From Gemmatimonadota bacterium (GTDB lineage Bacteria > Gemmatimonadota > Gemmatimonadetes > Gemmatimonadales > GWC2-71-9), in assembly GCA_016704275.1 (NCBI GenBank), contig JADJAK010000003.1:62001-126000 (forward strand): a stretch of 64,000 bases of DNA, written 5' to 3'. Positions 16,908 to 26,202 of the stretch are shown here, one piece after another. Position numbers and translations under genes: made by a program. The notes below the pieces were generated by a model, which was not told the origin of the DNA, made no database searches, and saw only the letters and a list, made by a program, of their open reading frames with translations. Within the stretch, counting starts at the first letter, position 1. Each line of letters begins with the position of its first letter.

Positions 16908-18188
16908 ATGCGATCAATCCTTGCCCTCCTCCTGGTGTTCACGACGGTGCACGCCGTCCCCGCCCAACGGGCCGATTCCGCGGCCACCGCGCGTCGTCTC
17001 ATGCGCGGCGCGGCGGCGGTACTGCAACGCGGCGACACGACGGCCGCCGCCGATTCCGTCCTCGCCGCCGCGCGCGCGTGGCCCGCGCAAAGCAGTTACT
17101 GGCTTGCGGCCGCGCGTTGGAATGCCGTGGCGCATCGACCCGAGGTGGCGCTCGATGCACTGACCACCCTCGTCGGTTTGGGTGCGGGGTGGCAACGTGA
17201 CGACCCACGCCTGGCGTCGCTCGCGCGCGAGGCACGCTATGCGGCGCTGCAGCCACCATCGGCGGAAGTGCGGAGCCGGGTGGTGGTCACCCTGCCCGAC
17301 GCCGACTTCCATCCCGAAGGGGTGGCGTGGGACGCGCGCACGAAACGCCTCTTCGTCGGCAGCGTGCATCGCGGGAGCGTCGTGGTGATCGGGGCAGACA
17401 GCACAGTGACCACCTTTGTGCCGGCGGGTACCGCTGGGATGCGCGCGGTCCTGGGCGTGCTGGCCGACACCGCTCGCAACCTGCTCTTCGTCAGCAGCGC
17501 CGATGTGCCCGAGCGTGATGGTGGCGTGGCGTCACCGCGCGCGGCGTCGAGTGTCCTCGCCTTCTCGCTCACCAGCGGCGCGCTCGTGCGGCAATGGGGC
17601 TTTCCGGAAGACGGCCATCAGCATCTCATCGGCGAGTTGGTCCTGGCACCCGACGGCACCGTGTGGGGCACCGACAGCGAGCATCCGGCGCTCTACCGCG
17701 TGCCGATTTCCGCAGCGGCCGCGCGACTCGAGCCGCTGGCGTTCTCGCATCGCGACTGGGTGTCGTTGCAGGGGCTCGCCTTCAGCGCGGACGGCCTGCA
17801 GGCCTGGATCGCCGACTGGACCACCGGCCTCTACCACCTCGACCTCGTGCGCGGCGTCGTCACGCCGGTTGCCGCCCCTTCCGGTGGCACGCTCCTCGGG
17901 ATCGATGGGCTGTACCGACGCGGGCCGGGGCAGCTGATCGGTATCCAGAACGGCATCGCGCCGCACCGGATCGTCGCCCTGGAGTTGGACGCCGGCGGGA
18001 TGGCGGTGCGAGCCCTGCGGCCGCTCGACCACCCGCCGGGGGAGGGCGAGCCGACCCTCGGTGTCCTCACCCCGGAGGGGCTGCTCTTCGTGGCGGGCTC
18101 CCTCTGGCCGTTCTACGACGGGGCGGGGCGCCTCGGCCCCGCCGAGGGGCGGCCACGGGGCGAAATCCGACGGATTTCCTGGCAGTAA
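16908..18188 (+). CDS. Secreted beta-propeller (SMP-30/YncE-like) protein
   Basis: A 426-residue protein with a signal peptide (MRSILALLLVFTTVHAVPAQ). A helical region of about 100 residues resembles TPR. A propeller of repeated LAPDGTVW-type and FSADGLQAWIADW blades follows from about residue 125. The fold resembles the SMP-30/gluconolactonase and NHL-like group, but the metal ligands of true SMP-30 lactonases are not evident, so no enzyme activity is claimed. The ATG at 16908 was chosen because it gives the signal peptide; the open frame upstream lacks one. Confidence 0.78.
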   Translation: MRSILALLLVFTTVHAVPAQRADSAATARRLMRGAAAVLQRGDTTAAADSVLAAARAWPAQSSYWLAAARWNAVAHRPEVALDALTTLVGLGAGWQRDDPRLASLAREARYAALQPPSAEVRSRVVVTLPDADFHPEGVAWDARTKRLFVGSVHRGSVVVIGADSTVTTFVPAGTAGMRAVLGVLADTARNLLFVSSADVPERDGGVASPRAASSVLAFSLTSGALVRQWGFPEDGHQHLIGELVLAPDGTVWGTDSEHPALYRVPISAAAARLEPLAFSHRDWVSLQGLAFSADGLQAWIADWTTGLYHLDLVRGVVTPVAAPSGGTLLGIDGLYRRGPGQLIGIQNGIAPHRIVALELDAGGMAVRALRPLDHPPGEGEPTLGVLTPEGLLFVAGSLWPFYDGAGRLGPAEGRPRGEIRRISWQ

Positions 18189-18251
18189 GGCAGGCACGCC
18201 GCGGGCTCGGTCCGCACTATCTTTCGGCTCCTCCGTGAAGGGAGCCGGGAG

Positions 18252-18842
18252 ATGGCAGATTTCTTCGTCCACGAATCCTCCTACGTGGACGCCGGGGCGG
18301 TAATCGGCAGCGGGACCAAGATCTGGCATTTCTGCCATGTCATGGGTGGTGCGGTCATCGGGGAGCGCTGCTCCCTGGGGCAGAATGTCGTGGTCATGCC
18401 GGGGACCCGGATTGGCCACAACGTGAAGATCCAGAACAACGTCTCGATCTACGAAGGCGTGGAGCTCGAAGACGACGTCTTCTGCGGCCCCTCCTGCGTC
18501 TTCACGAACGTGATCAACCCCCGCAGCCACGTCTCCCGGAAGGAGGAGTACCGGCGCACCCTGGTGCGGCGGGGCGCCTCGATTGGGGCCAATGCCACCA
18601 TCGTCTGCGGGGCAACCCTCGGCGAATACGCATTTATCGGTGCCGGGGCCGTCGTCACCGGTACCGTCCCCGATTTTGCCCTGATGGTCGGGGTCCCGGC
18701 CCGGCGGATCGGATGGATGTGCCAGTGCGGGGAGCGGTTGGCGCTGGACGCAGGGCACGCGACGTGCAAGGCCTGCGGTTCGAGCTATCAGGAAGACGGC
18801 GACCGGCTTCGGCCGATTGTCCCGCCCGTGGCGCCGGGCTAA
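18252..18842 (+). CDS. wbpD: UDP-2-acetamido-3-amino-2,3-dideoxyglucuronate N-acetyltransferase
   Basis: A left-handed beta-helix acetyltransferase of 196 residues. Hexapeptide repeats run from about 10 to 150 (SYVDAGAVIGSGTKIWHFCH, then GERCSLGQNVVVMPGTRIG). A C-terminal tail carries a CQC..CKAC zinc-ribbon-like pair. In the WbpABDE pathway this enzyme acetylates the 3-amino group to give UDP-GlcNAc(3NAc)A. The neighbours wbpE, wbpB and wbpA encode the preceding steps, supporting the specific call. A TATCTT -10-like box lies at 18218-18223 and GGGAG precedes the ATG. Confidence 0.87.
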   Translation: MADFFVHESSYVDAGAVIGSGTKIWHFCHVMGGAVIGERCSLGQNVVVMPGTRIGHNVKIQNNVSIYEGVELEDDVFCGPSCVFTNVINPRSHVSRKEEYRRTLVRRGASIGANATIVCGATLGEYAFIGAGAVVTGTVPDFALMVGVPARRIGWMCQCGERLALDAGHATCKACGSSYQEDGDRLRPIVPPVAPG

Positions 18843-18887
18843 CTTCCTTTCCTGTTGTCACTTACGCCACTTTGACGCGAGTCAGCG

Positions 18888-20003
18888 ATGCCTGTTCCCA
18901 TGCTCGACCTGGTTGCCCAGCACCGAATCATCGGCAACGAGGTCCAAGCGGCAGTCCAATCGGTCATTGATCGTCAAGCATTCATCATGGGGCCCGAGAT
19001 TCCGGCCCTTGAGCAGGCCATTGCGACCCTGACCGGGGTGCGCCGGGGTATCGGCTGCGCCAGCGGCACCGACGCCCTCCTTCTCCCGATCCGCGCGCTG
19101 GACCTGGCGCCGGGCGACGAAGTGATCGCGCCCGCCTTCACCTTCTTTGCGACGGCCGGGGCAATCCACAATGCCGGCGGCGTGCCGGTCTTCGCCGACA
19201 TCGACCCGGTGACCTTCAACATCACCCCGGAAGCGATCGAGGCCGCCATCACCCCGCGCACCCGCGCGATCGTGGTGGTGCACCTCTTCGGGCAGATGGC
19301 CCCAATGGAGCGCATCGTCCAGGTCGCCGCCAAGCACGGCCTCGCGATCATCGAGGACGGCGCGCAAACGATCGGCGCGCGTCGCCTGGTGGATGGGCAG
19401 TGGAAGCATCCCGGCCAGCTCGGCACCGTCGCCACCCTTTCCTTCTTCCCGACCAAGAACCTCGGGGCGTGGGGCGACGGCGGCATGATGCTGACGAATG
19501 ACGAGGCGCTCGGTGAGCGGCTCGCCCGGCTCCGGTTGCACGGTGGCGCCAAGCAGTACCACCATGACGAGATCGGCTACAACTCGCGCCTCGATTCGCT
19601 GCAGGCGGCGGTGCTCCTCGCCAAGCTGCCGCACCTGGCCACCTGGAACGCGCAGCGCCAGTCGCACGCGGCGCATTACGAGGCCGCGTTCGCCGGCCTG
19701 GCCGGCGTCTGTCCGCCGCGCACCGATCCGGCGAACGAGCATATCTGGCACCAGTACACCATCCGCGCCGAGCGCCGCGATGCCCTGATGGCGCACCTGA
19801 AGTCGCGCGGCATCGGCTGCGCCGTGTACTACCCGCTGCCGCTCCATCTGCAGCCCTGCTTCGCGCACCTCGGCTACACGCGCGGTTCGCTGCCGGTGAC
19901 CGAGGCGGCGATGGACTCCGTCCTCTCGCTGCCGATCTTCGCGGAACTGACGCCGGCCCAGCTCGACGAAGTGGCCGGCGGCGTCCGGGAGTTCTACGCG
20001 TGA
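18888..20003 (+). CDS. wbpE: UDP-2-acetamido-2-deoxy-3-oxo-glucuronate aminotransferase (DegT/DnrJ family)
   Basis: A PLP-dependent sugar aminotransferase of 371 residues. It has the cofactor-binding GCASGTDALLL, EVIAPAFTFFATAGAI, the aspartate in IIEDGAQTIGA and the Schiff-base lysine in SFFPTKNLGAWGDGG. It is the WbpE/WlbC-type enzyme that converts the 3-keto sugar to the 3-amine with glutamate as donor. This specificity comes from its place between wbpD and wbpB, with the next gene overlapping its stop (GTGA). Confidence 0.88.
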   Translation: MPVPMLDLVAQHRIIGNEVQAAVQSVIDRQAFIMGPEIPALEQAIATLTGVRRGIGCASGTDALLLPIRALDLAPGDEVIAPAFTFFATAGAIHNAGGVPVFADIDPVTFNITPEAIEAAITPRTRAIVVVHLFGQMAPMERIVQVAAKHGLAIIEDGAQTIGARRLVDGQWKHPGQLGTVATLSFFPTKNLGAWGDGGMMLTNDEALGERLARLRLHGGAKQYHHDEIGYNSRLDSLQAAVLLAKLPHLATWNAQRQSHAAHYEAAFAGLAGVCPPRTDPANEHIWHQYTIRAERRDALMAHLKSRGIGCAVYYPLPLHLQPCFAHLGYTRGSLPVTEAAMDSVLSLPIFAELTPAQLDEVAGGVREFYA

Positions 20004-21082
20004 GTCTCGGCACCCGACCGGCCTTCGTCTCCGCCGACCCGATCATCGGGCGGAAGATCCGCGTGGCCCTGGTCGGCTGCGGCCGCATCTCGGCCAATCA
20101 CTTCGAGGCGTTCGAGGCGCACGCCGCCGAGTGCGAGGTGGTCGCGGTCTGCGATTCGGAGCCGGAGGCGCTGGCCAAGGCGGTCGCGCGCACTGGCGCC
20201 CGCGGCTTCACCCACCTCGACGCGCTCCTCGCCGGCAGTGATGCCGACGTGGTCGTGCTGGCCACGCCGAGCGGCCTGCACGCGGCGCAGGCGATCGCCT
20301 GCGCCGAAGCGGGTCGGCATGTGGTGACCGAGAAGCCGATGGCGACGCGCTGGCAGGACGGCAAGGCGATGGTCACCGCGTGCGACCGCGCCGACGTCCA
20401 CCTCTTCGTCGTCAAGCAGAACCGCCGCAATGCCACCGTGCAGGCGGTGAAGCGCGCGGTCGAGGCCGGCCGCTTCGGCCGGATCTACATGGTCTCGGTC
20501 AACGTCTTCTGGCAGCGGCCGCAGTCGTACTACGACTCGGCGGCGTGGCGCGGCACCTGGGAGTTCGACGGCGGCGCGTTCATGAACCAGGCCAGTCATT
20601 ACGTCGACCTGCTCGACTGGCTCATCGGCCCCGTCGAGAGCGTGCAGGCCTACACCGCCACCCTGGCCCGGACCATCGAGGTCGAGGACTCCGGCGTGTT
20701 GGCGATCCGCTGGCGCAACGGTGCGCTCGGCACGATGGCCGTCACGATGCTGGCGCATCCGAAGAACTTCGAGGGATCGATCACCATCCTGGGTGAGCAC
20801 GGCACCGTGCGCCTCGGCGGCGTCGCGGTGAACCAGATCGACCATTGGGAATTTGCCGAGCCGCATCCGGACGACAGCAAGATCACCGAGGCGAGCTACG
20901 CCACGACGTCGGTGTACGGCCACGGCCACAAGGGATACTACGAGAACGTCTTCGCCACGCTGCGCGGCACGGCCCACGCCGACACCGACGGCCGCGAAGG
21001 ACTGCATTCGCTGGAGTTGTTGATCGCCACCTATCTCGCGGCCCGTGATGGCCGGCGAGTCGCCCTGCCTCTGGAGTACTGA
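20000..21082 (+). CDS. wbpB: UDP-N-acetyl-2-amino-2-deoxyglucuronate 3-dehydrogenase (Gfo/Idh/MocA family)
   Basis: A 360-residue oxidoreductase with an N-terminal NAD fold (RVALVGCGRISANHFEAF) and the family EKPMATRW motif at about residues 111-118. The substrate-binding half includes GGAFMNQASHYVDLLDWL. In the WbpABDE route it oxidises C3 of UDP-GlcNAcA, coupled to WbpE. The GTG start overlaps the wbpE stop, and about 15 residues precede the first beta strand, slightly more than usual. The family is broad; pathway context fixes the call. Confidence 0.86.
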   Translation: MSLGTRPAFVSADPIIGRKIRVALVGCGRISANHFEAFEAHAAECEVVAVCDSEPEALAKAVARTGARGFTHLDALLAGSDADVVVLATPSGLHAAQAIACAEAGRHVVTEKPMATRWQDGKAMVTACDRADVHLFVVKQNRRNATVQAVKRAVEAGRFGRIYMVSVNVFWQRPQSYYDSAAWRGTWEFDGGAFMNQASHYVDLLDWLIGPVESVQAYTATLARTIEVEDSGVLAIRWRNGALGTMAVTMLAHPKNFEGSITILGEHGTVRLGGVAVNQIDHWEFAEPHPDDSKITEASYATTSVYGHGHKGYYENVFATLRGTAHADTDGREGLHSLELLIATYLAARDGRRVALPLEY

Positions 21083-21085
21083 CCG

Positions 21086-22375
21086 ATGTCGCTTGCGAAC
21101 GATCTCATTGCCCGCGCGGCCTCCCGCGACCTCACCTTCGGCATCGTCGGGTGCGGCTACGTCGGCCTTCCGCTCGCCGTCGAGCTCGGCCGTGCCGGCT
21201 TCAAGGTGATCGGTTACGACATCTCGGAACGGGTCTGCGACGCCCTCAACGCCGGGAAGTCGCACATCAAGGACATCACCGACGCCGACGTCGCCGAGCT
21301 GCGCAAGGATGGCCGCTTCCACGCGACCACCGACGCCTCGGAGCTTGGTCTCGCCGACGCGATCTCGATCTGCGTCCCGACGCCGCTCTCCAAGTACAAG
21401 GATCCTGACGTCTCCTTCATCGTCGCGGCCACCGAGTCGATCAAGGCGACGCTGCGGCGCGGCCAGGTGATCATCCTCGAGAGCACCACTTACCCGGGCA
21501 CCACCCGCGAGATCATGCTCCCGGCGCTCGAGAGCACCGGCCTCAAGGTCGGCGAGGACTTCTTCCTCGCCTTCTCGCCGGAGCGGGTCGATCCGGGCAA
21601 TCCGACGTACGGCACCCGCAACACGCCGAAGGTCGTCGGCGGCATCACGCGCGACTGTCACCGCGTCGCCTGCGCCTGCTACGCCCCGGCGGTCGATACC
21701 CTCGTCCCGGTGAGCACCACCGAGGCGGCCGAACTCGTGAAGCTGCTGGAGAACACCTTCCGCAGCGTCAACATCGGCCTCGTCAACGAGATGGCGATCG
21801 TCTGTGACAAGCTCGGCGTCGACGTCTGGGAAGTGATCGACGCGGCCGCGACCAAGCCGTTCGGCTTCATGAAGTTCACGCCGGGGCCGGGCCTCGGCGG
21901 GCACTGCATCCCGATCGACCCGCACTACCTCGCCTGGAAGATGCGCGGCCTGAACTACAAGACCCGCTTCATCGACCTCGCCGGCGAGCTCAACAGCGAG
22001 ATGCCGCTCTTCTGGGTGCGCAAGACGATGGAAGAGCTCAACGGTCACAGCAAGGCGATCAAGGGCGCCAAGGTCCTGGTGCTCGGGGTGGCGTACAAGA
22101 AGGACATCGACGACCTCCGCGAGTCGCCGGCGCTCGACATCCTCGGCCTGCTGCACCAGTACGGTGCCGACGTGAGCTACCACGATCCGTACGTCGCCGG
22201 CTTCTCCGAGGCCGGGCATGACTACAAGTCGGTGCCGCTGACGGCGGCGACCGTCGCCGCGGCCGACGTGGTGCTGGTGGTCACCGACCACACCTCGATC
22301 GACTGGAAGATGGTCAAGCAGAACGCGCGGCTGGCCGTCGACACTCGCCACGTGCTGGCAAAGATCGACGCATGA
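21086..22375 (+). CDS. wbpA: UDP-N-acetylglucosamine 6-dehydrogenase
   Basis: A nucleotide-sugar dehydrogenase of 429 residues that oxidises UDP-GlcNAc to UDP-GlcNAcA with two NAD. The NAD motif FGIVGCGYVGLPLAVELG, the ICVPTPLSKYKDPDVS segment and GPGLGGHCIPIDPHYLAW (catalytic Cys) place it in the WbpA/Cap5L branch, not the UDP-glucose branch. A C-terminal domain starts near VLVLGVAYKKDIDDLRESP. It provides the substrate for wbpB. Its stop overlaps the ugd start (ATGA). Confidence 0.9.
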   Translation: MSLANDLIARAASRDLTFGIVGCGYVGLPLAVELGRAGFKVIGYDISERVCDALNAGKSHIKDITDADVAELRKDGRFHATTDASELGLADAISICVPTPLSKYKDPDVSFIVAATESIKATLRRGQVIILESTTYPGTTREIMLPALESTGLKVGEDFFLAFSPERVDPGNPTYGTRNTPKVVGGITRDCHRVACACYAPAVDTLVPVSTTEAAELVKLLENTFRSVNIGLVNEMAIVCDKLGVDVWEVIDAAATKPFGFMKFTPGPGLGGHCIPIDPHYLAWKMRGLNYKTRFIDLAGELNSEMPLFWVRKTMEELNGHSKAIKGAKVLVLGVAYKKDIDDLRESPALDILGLLHQYGADVSYHDPYVAGFSEAGHDYKSVPLTAATVAAADVVLVVTDHTSIDWKMVKQNARLAVDTRHVLAKIDA

Positions 22376-23676
22376 AGGTCACGGTGATCGGCTCGGGGTA
22401 TGTCGGGCTCGTGGCCGGGGCGTGTCTCGCGGAGACCGGCAATGAGGTGGTCTGCGCCGACGTCGACGCGAGGAAGATCGACGGGTTGCGGAACGGCATC
22501 CTCCCGATCTACGAACCGGGGCTCGATGCGCTGGTGGTCCGAAATGCCGCCGAGGGGCGGCTCCGCTTCACCACCGAGATCGGCGAGGCGGTGCGGCACG
22601 GCGACATCGTCTTCATTGCGGTCGGCACGCCCCCCGGCGAGGACGGCAGCGCCGACCTGCAGCACGTCCTGGCGGTGGCCACGACCATCGGCAACCACTG
22701 CGACCGCTTCAAGGTCGTGGTGACGAAGTCCACCGTGCCGGTCGGTACCGCCGAGAAGGTGCGCGGCGCGCTGACCGCCACCGGGGCGAAGGACTTTGCC
22801 GTGGCGTCGAACCCCGAGTTCCTCAAGGAAGGGGCGGCGATCGACGACTTCATGAAGCCGGATCGCGTGGTGCTCGGCACCGACGATCCGCGCGCTGAGG
22901 AGATGCTGCGCGAGTTGTACGCCCCGTTCGTGCGGAGCGGCGCGCCGATCCTCTTCATGGACATCCCGTCGGCCGAAGTGACCAAGTACGCCGCCAACGC
23001 GATGCTCGCCACCCGCATCTCCTTCATGAATCAGATCGCCGACCTCTGCGAACGCGTCGGCGCCGATGTCTTCGCGGTGCGGAACGGCATCGGCAGCGAC
23101 TCGCGGATTGGCAAGGCGTTTCTCTTCCCGGGTCCGGGGTACGGTGGCTCCTGCTTTCCGAAGGACGTGAAGGCGCTGGTACACACGGCGCGCGGCGTCG
23201 GTATGGCGCCGGACCTGCTCGAGGCGGTGGAAGCGGTGAACGCGCGCCAGAAGCAGGTGATGTTCACCAAGCTGCAGGCCTTGCTGGGCGACGTGCGCGG
23301 GACGACCGTCGCCGTGTGGGGGCTGGCCTTCAAGGCCGGCACCGACGACATGCGTGAGAGCCCCGCGAGCGCCCTGATCGATGCACTGCTGGACGCCGGG
23401 GCCAACGTGCGGGCGCACGACCCGGAGGCGATGACGGTGGCGCGCGGCATCTGGGGCGACCGGGTCACCTTCGCCGGCGATCCGTGGGAGGCGCTCGAGG
23501 GTGCCGATGCGCTCGCCGTGGTGACCGAATGGCTGGTGTACCGCACGCCAGATTTCGACCGGATCAAGGCGGCGCTTCGGCGTCCGATCCTCGTGGACGG
23601 CCGCAATCTCTACGAGCCTGCGCGCATGGCGCGACTCGGCTTCCAGTATGCCGGCATTGGCCGGAGGACGAGCTGA
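22372..23676 (+). CDS. ugd: UDP-glucose 6-dehydrogenase
   Basis: It oxidises UDP-glucose to UDP-glucuronate. The 434-residue protein has VTVIGSGYVGLVAGACLAE at the N-terminus and IAVGTPPGEDGSADL, which is typical of true UDP-glucose dehydrogenases. The catalytic cysteine lies in PGYGGSCFPKDVKAL. WGLAFKAGTDDMRESPA opens the C-terminal domain. The neighbouring uxs gene uses its product. It differs clearly from wbpA next door, so the two act on different sugars and are not redundant copies. Confidence 0.93.
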   Translation: MKVTVIGSGYVGLVAGACLAETGNEVVCADVDARKIDGLRNGILPIYEPGLDALVVRNAAEGRLRFTTEIGEAVRHGDIVFIAVGTPPGEDGSADLQHVLAVATTIGNHCDRFKVVVTKSTVPVGTAEKVRGALTATGAKDFAVASNPEFLKEGAAIDDFMKPDRVVLGTDDPRAEEMLRELYAPFVRSGAPILFMDIPSAEVTKYAANAMLATRISFMNQIADLCERVGADVFAVRNGIGSDSRIGKAFLFPGPGYGGSCFPKDVKALVHTARGVGMAPDLLEAVEAVNARQKQVMFTKLQALLGDVRGTTVAVWGLAFKAGTDDMRESPASALIDALLDAGANVRAHDPEAMTVARGIWGDRVTFAGDPWEALEGADALAVVTEWLVYRTPDFDRIKAALRRPILVDGRNLYEPARMARLGFQYAGIGRRTS

Positions 23677-24611
23677 TGCGCGTCGTGATCACGGGGGCCG
23701 CCGGCTTCCTCGCCTCGCACCTGACCGATCGCTTCCTGGCGAACGGGGATGCGGTCGTGGGGATCGACAACTTCCTGACCGGACGGCCGGAGAACCTGGC
23801 CCACCTGGCCGGCAACCCGAAGTTCGAATTCATCGAACACGATGTCTCGACGCCGTACGATGTCGACGGCCCGGTGGACGGGGTGCTCCACTTCGCCTCG
23901 GCCGCCTCGCCGCCGGACTACCAGGAGTATCCGATCGAGACGCTGCTGGTTGGCTCCGAGGGGACGCGCTACGGCCTCGAGCTCGCCAAGCGGAAGGGTG
24001 CCCGCTTCTTCCTCGCCTCGACCTCGGAAGTCTACGGCGATCCGCAGGTGCACCCGCAGCCCGAGACCTACTGGGGTTACGTCAACTCGATCGGTCCGCG
24101 CTCCATGTACGATGAGGCGAAGCGTTTCGCCGAGGCGATGGTGATGGCGTATCACCGCACGCACGGCGTGGACACCCGCATCGTCCGGATCTTCAATACC
24201 TACGGCCCGCGGATGCGGCCCGAGGACGGCCGCGTCGTCTCGAACTTCCTGGTGCAGGCGCTGCAAGGGAAGCCGCTGACCATGTACGGTGACGGCTCGC
24301 AGACGCGCTCCTTCTGCTACGTGAGTGATGAAGTCGAGGGGATCTTCCGCCTCTTCCACTCCGACCGCACCCTGCCGACCAACATCGGCAATCCGATCGA
24401 GTTCACGATGCTCGAGCTGGCGCAGCAGGTGCTGGCCGTGACCGGCTCGTCGTCGAAGATCGAGTTCCTGCCGTTGCCGGGCGATGACCCGAAGGTGCGC
24501 CAGCCGGACATCACGGTCGCGCGCACGGTCCTCGGCTGGGAGCCGAAGGTGCCGCTGCGGGAAGGGCTCGAGAAGTCGCTGCCGTACTTCCAGGGCGAGG
24601 TCGCGGGATGA
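23676..24611 (+). CDS. uxs: UDP-glucuronate decarboxylase (UDP-xylose synthase)
   Basis: An extended SDR protein of 311 residues that turns UDP-glucuronate into UDP-xylose. It has GAAGFLASHLTDRFLANG, the family-typical HFASAASPPDY, the serine motif ASTSEVYGDP and the active-site YDEAKRF. GDGSQTRSFCYVSDEVEG lies near the end. The ATG at 23676 overlaps the ugd stop (TGATG) and gives MRVVITGAAG; the frame is open upstream but inside ugd. Coupling to ugd makes UDP-xylose the likely product. Confidence 0.9.
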   Translation: MRVVITGAAGFLASHLTDRFLANGDAVVGIDNFLTGRPENLAHLAGNPKFEFIEHDVSTPYDVDGPVDGVLHFASAASPPDYQEYPIETLLVGSEGTRYGLELAKRKGARFFLASTSEVYGDPQVHPQPETYWGYVNSIGPRSMYDEAKRFAEAMVMAYHRTHGVDTRIVRIFNTYGPRMRPEDGRVVSNFLVQALQGKPLTMYGDGSQTRSFCYVSDEVEGIFRLFHSDRTLPTNIGNPIEFTMLELAQQVLAVTGSSSKIEFLPLPGDDPKVRQPDITVARTVLGWEPKVPLREGLEKSLPYFQGEVAG

Positions 24612-25315
24612 GTCGCGGCGCCTCGGCTCTGCTCGAAGGCGCGCGCGAGCGCTTCGCCAACCGCGACTATTACGGGGCGCTGCTCTGCCTCGATGATGAG
24701 GCCGCGGGCGAGCACGGCTGGGCCGACGTCTTTCACCTCCGCGGCGTCTGCTTCTCGCTGCTCGATCGCCATCTCGAAGCGGTGGCCGCCTTCGACCGCG
24801 CGATCGCGATCAATCCGCGCTACCTCGAGGCACACCTGCATCGTGCCTTGGCGCTCACGGCGTTAGGGCGCGAGGCCGATGCCGCCACCGCCTTTGCGGC
24901 GGCGCGTGAATCGGTCGGACCCGATGTGGCCGGCCTCTCCGCACCGATCGCCGCGCGCCTCGCCAATGAGCATGCCAAACTGGGCGAGCTCTACGCCGAG
25001 GCGGGTGCGGTGCAGGATGCCGTGCGCGAATACCGGCGCGCCTCCGAACTTGGCCCGGCATACCTCGACCTGCGGCTTCGTCTCGCGCGGTTGCTGATGG
25101 AGTCGGGGAATCCGCTGGAGGCGCGCGACGAACTGAGCGCCATCCTGGTGACCCGGCCCGACTGGGTCGAGGCTCGGGTGCAGCTTGGCCTGTCGAGGCA
25201 TCTTGCCGGCGACACCGCCGGGGCGCGGGAGACGTGGCGGCGTTGCCTCGAGGACGCGCCTGGCCTCGATCGCGTCGCGGCCTACCTCGCCATGGTGGAT
25301 CGGATCCCCGAATGA
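24608..25315 (+). CDS. TPR-repeat protein
   Basis: A 235-residue protein made almost entirely of tetratricopeptide repeats. Examples are HLRGVCFSLLDRHLEAVAAF at about 44-63 and ANEHAKLGELYAEAGAVQDA near 121-140. There is no signal peptide, so it is probably cytoplasmic. It overlaps uxs (ATGA) and the following lipoprotein gene. TPRs mediate protein-protein contacts; the partner is unknown. It links the sugar-nucleotide genes to the bamD-secA segment. Confidence 0.8.
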   Translation: MSRGASALLEGARERFANRDYYGALLCLDDEAAGEHGWADVFHLRGVCFSLLDRHLEAVAAFDRAIAINPRYLEAHLHRALALTALGREADAATAFAAARESVGPDVAGLSAPIAARLANEHAKLGELYAEAGAVQDAVREYRRASELGPAYLDLRLRLARLLMESGNPLEARDELSAILVTRPDWVEARVQLGLSRHLAGDTAGARETWRRCLEDAPGLDRVAAYLAMVDRIPE

Positions 25316-26202
25316 AGCGCGTGCTCCTCGTGGCCGTGTTGCTCGGCTGCGGTGGTGCGCGGAACACCCCCGAACGGCTCGGCGACGAGGCGTGGCATCG
25401 CGGGCAGTGGGCCGTCGCCACCGCCCAGTACCGACTCGAGGGCAACATCCCCCGCCTGTTGGCCAAGCGCGCCGACGCGGCGCTGCTCGGTGGAGAGTTG
25501 ATGGGCGCGGCGATGCTCTACCGGCAACTGGGCGCGGCGGACCCGACCCGGACCGGTGAGGCCGCCGCCGGACTGGTCCGCGTGGCAGAAGTGGCTCAGC
25601 GGGTGGGGGATGTGCACGCGGTGGCCGCCTGCATTGCCGGGCTTGCCGAGGTTGCACCAGGATGGCCCCTCGGGCGGTTGGCACTTCGGCTTCCCCCCGA
25701 TGCACCGTGGGATCCGTCGCTGGTCAGTGCCATCGGCCCTGCCGGGCTCGCCTCGGCCGGGGGAGGGGAGCGATGGTTGCTGGCGCTGGGCCGCGGCTAT
25801 CGCGCCGCCAAACGCTGCCCGGAGGCGATTGCCGCGCTCGAGACCCTGCGCCGCCGCGAGCGCGGGCCGGCCGCTGACACCGCCGGGGCCGAGTTGGCGT
25901 CGTGTCAGCTTACCGTTGGCCTGGCCGCCCTTGGGGCCGGGCGGCCGGGGGAGGCCGATTTCTGGTTGCTGCAGGCCGCGACGGCCGATCCACTCGGTGC
26001 ATCTGGTCGACGGGCGCTCGTCGCCTTGGGCGATGCGCGGCTCGCCGAGGGTGACCTCGCCGGGGCCAATCTCCTCTGGCAACAGGTCCTGACCGCGCCA
26101 GTTTCGCCCGATTCGATTACAGTAATGGCGCTCGAACGGCTCCGGGATCCGGGGGTGTTCGGGAGCAAGTCAGACTCTTCCGTCGTCCCGGGACGTCCCT
26201 GA
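25312..26202 (+). CDS. Predicted lipoprotein with TPR-like helices
   Basis: A 296-residue protein. The signal peptide is short (MKRVLLVAVLLGC, cysteine at 13, lipobox VLLGC). The mature part is helical with TPR-like Ala/Leu patterns. The start overlaps the previous stop (ATGA). It is followed by bamD with a TGATG overlap. A role in outer-membrane assembly is possible from that context only. An upstream open stretch from 25234 lacks a signal peptide and was not used. Confidence 0.72.
   Translation: MKRVLLVAVLLGCGGARNTPERLGDEAWHRGQWAVATAQYRLEGNIPRLLAKRADAALLGGELMGAAMLYRQLGAADPTRTGEAAAGLVRVAEVAQRVGDVHAVAACIAGLAEVAPGWPLGRLALRLPPDAPWDPSLVSAIGPAGLASAGGGERWLLALGRGYRAAKRCPEAIAALETLRRRERGPAADTAGAELASCQLTVGLAALGAGRPGEADFWLLQAATADPLGASGRRALVALGDARLAEGDLAGANLLWQQVLTAPVSPDSITVMALERLRDPGVFGSKSDSSVVPGRP

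Noticed and set aside
21086..23676. Tandem duplication of a single UDP-sugar dehydrogenase gene
   Set aside because: The two proteins belong to different branches (ICVPTPL versus VGTPPGEDG, and different cysteine motifs).
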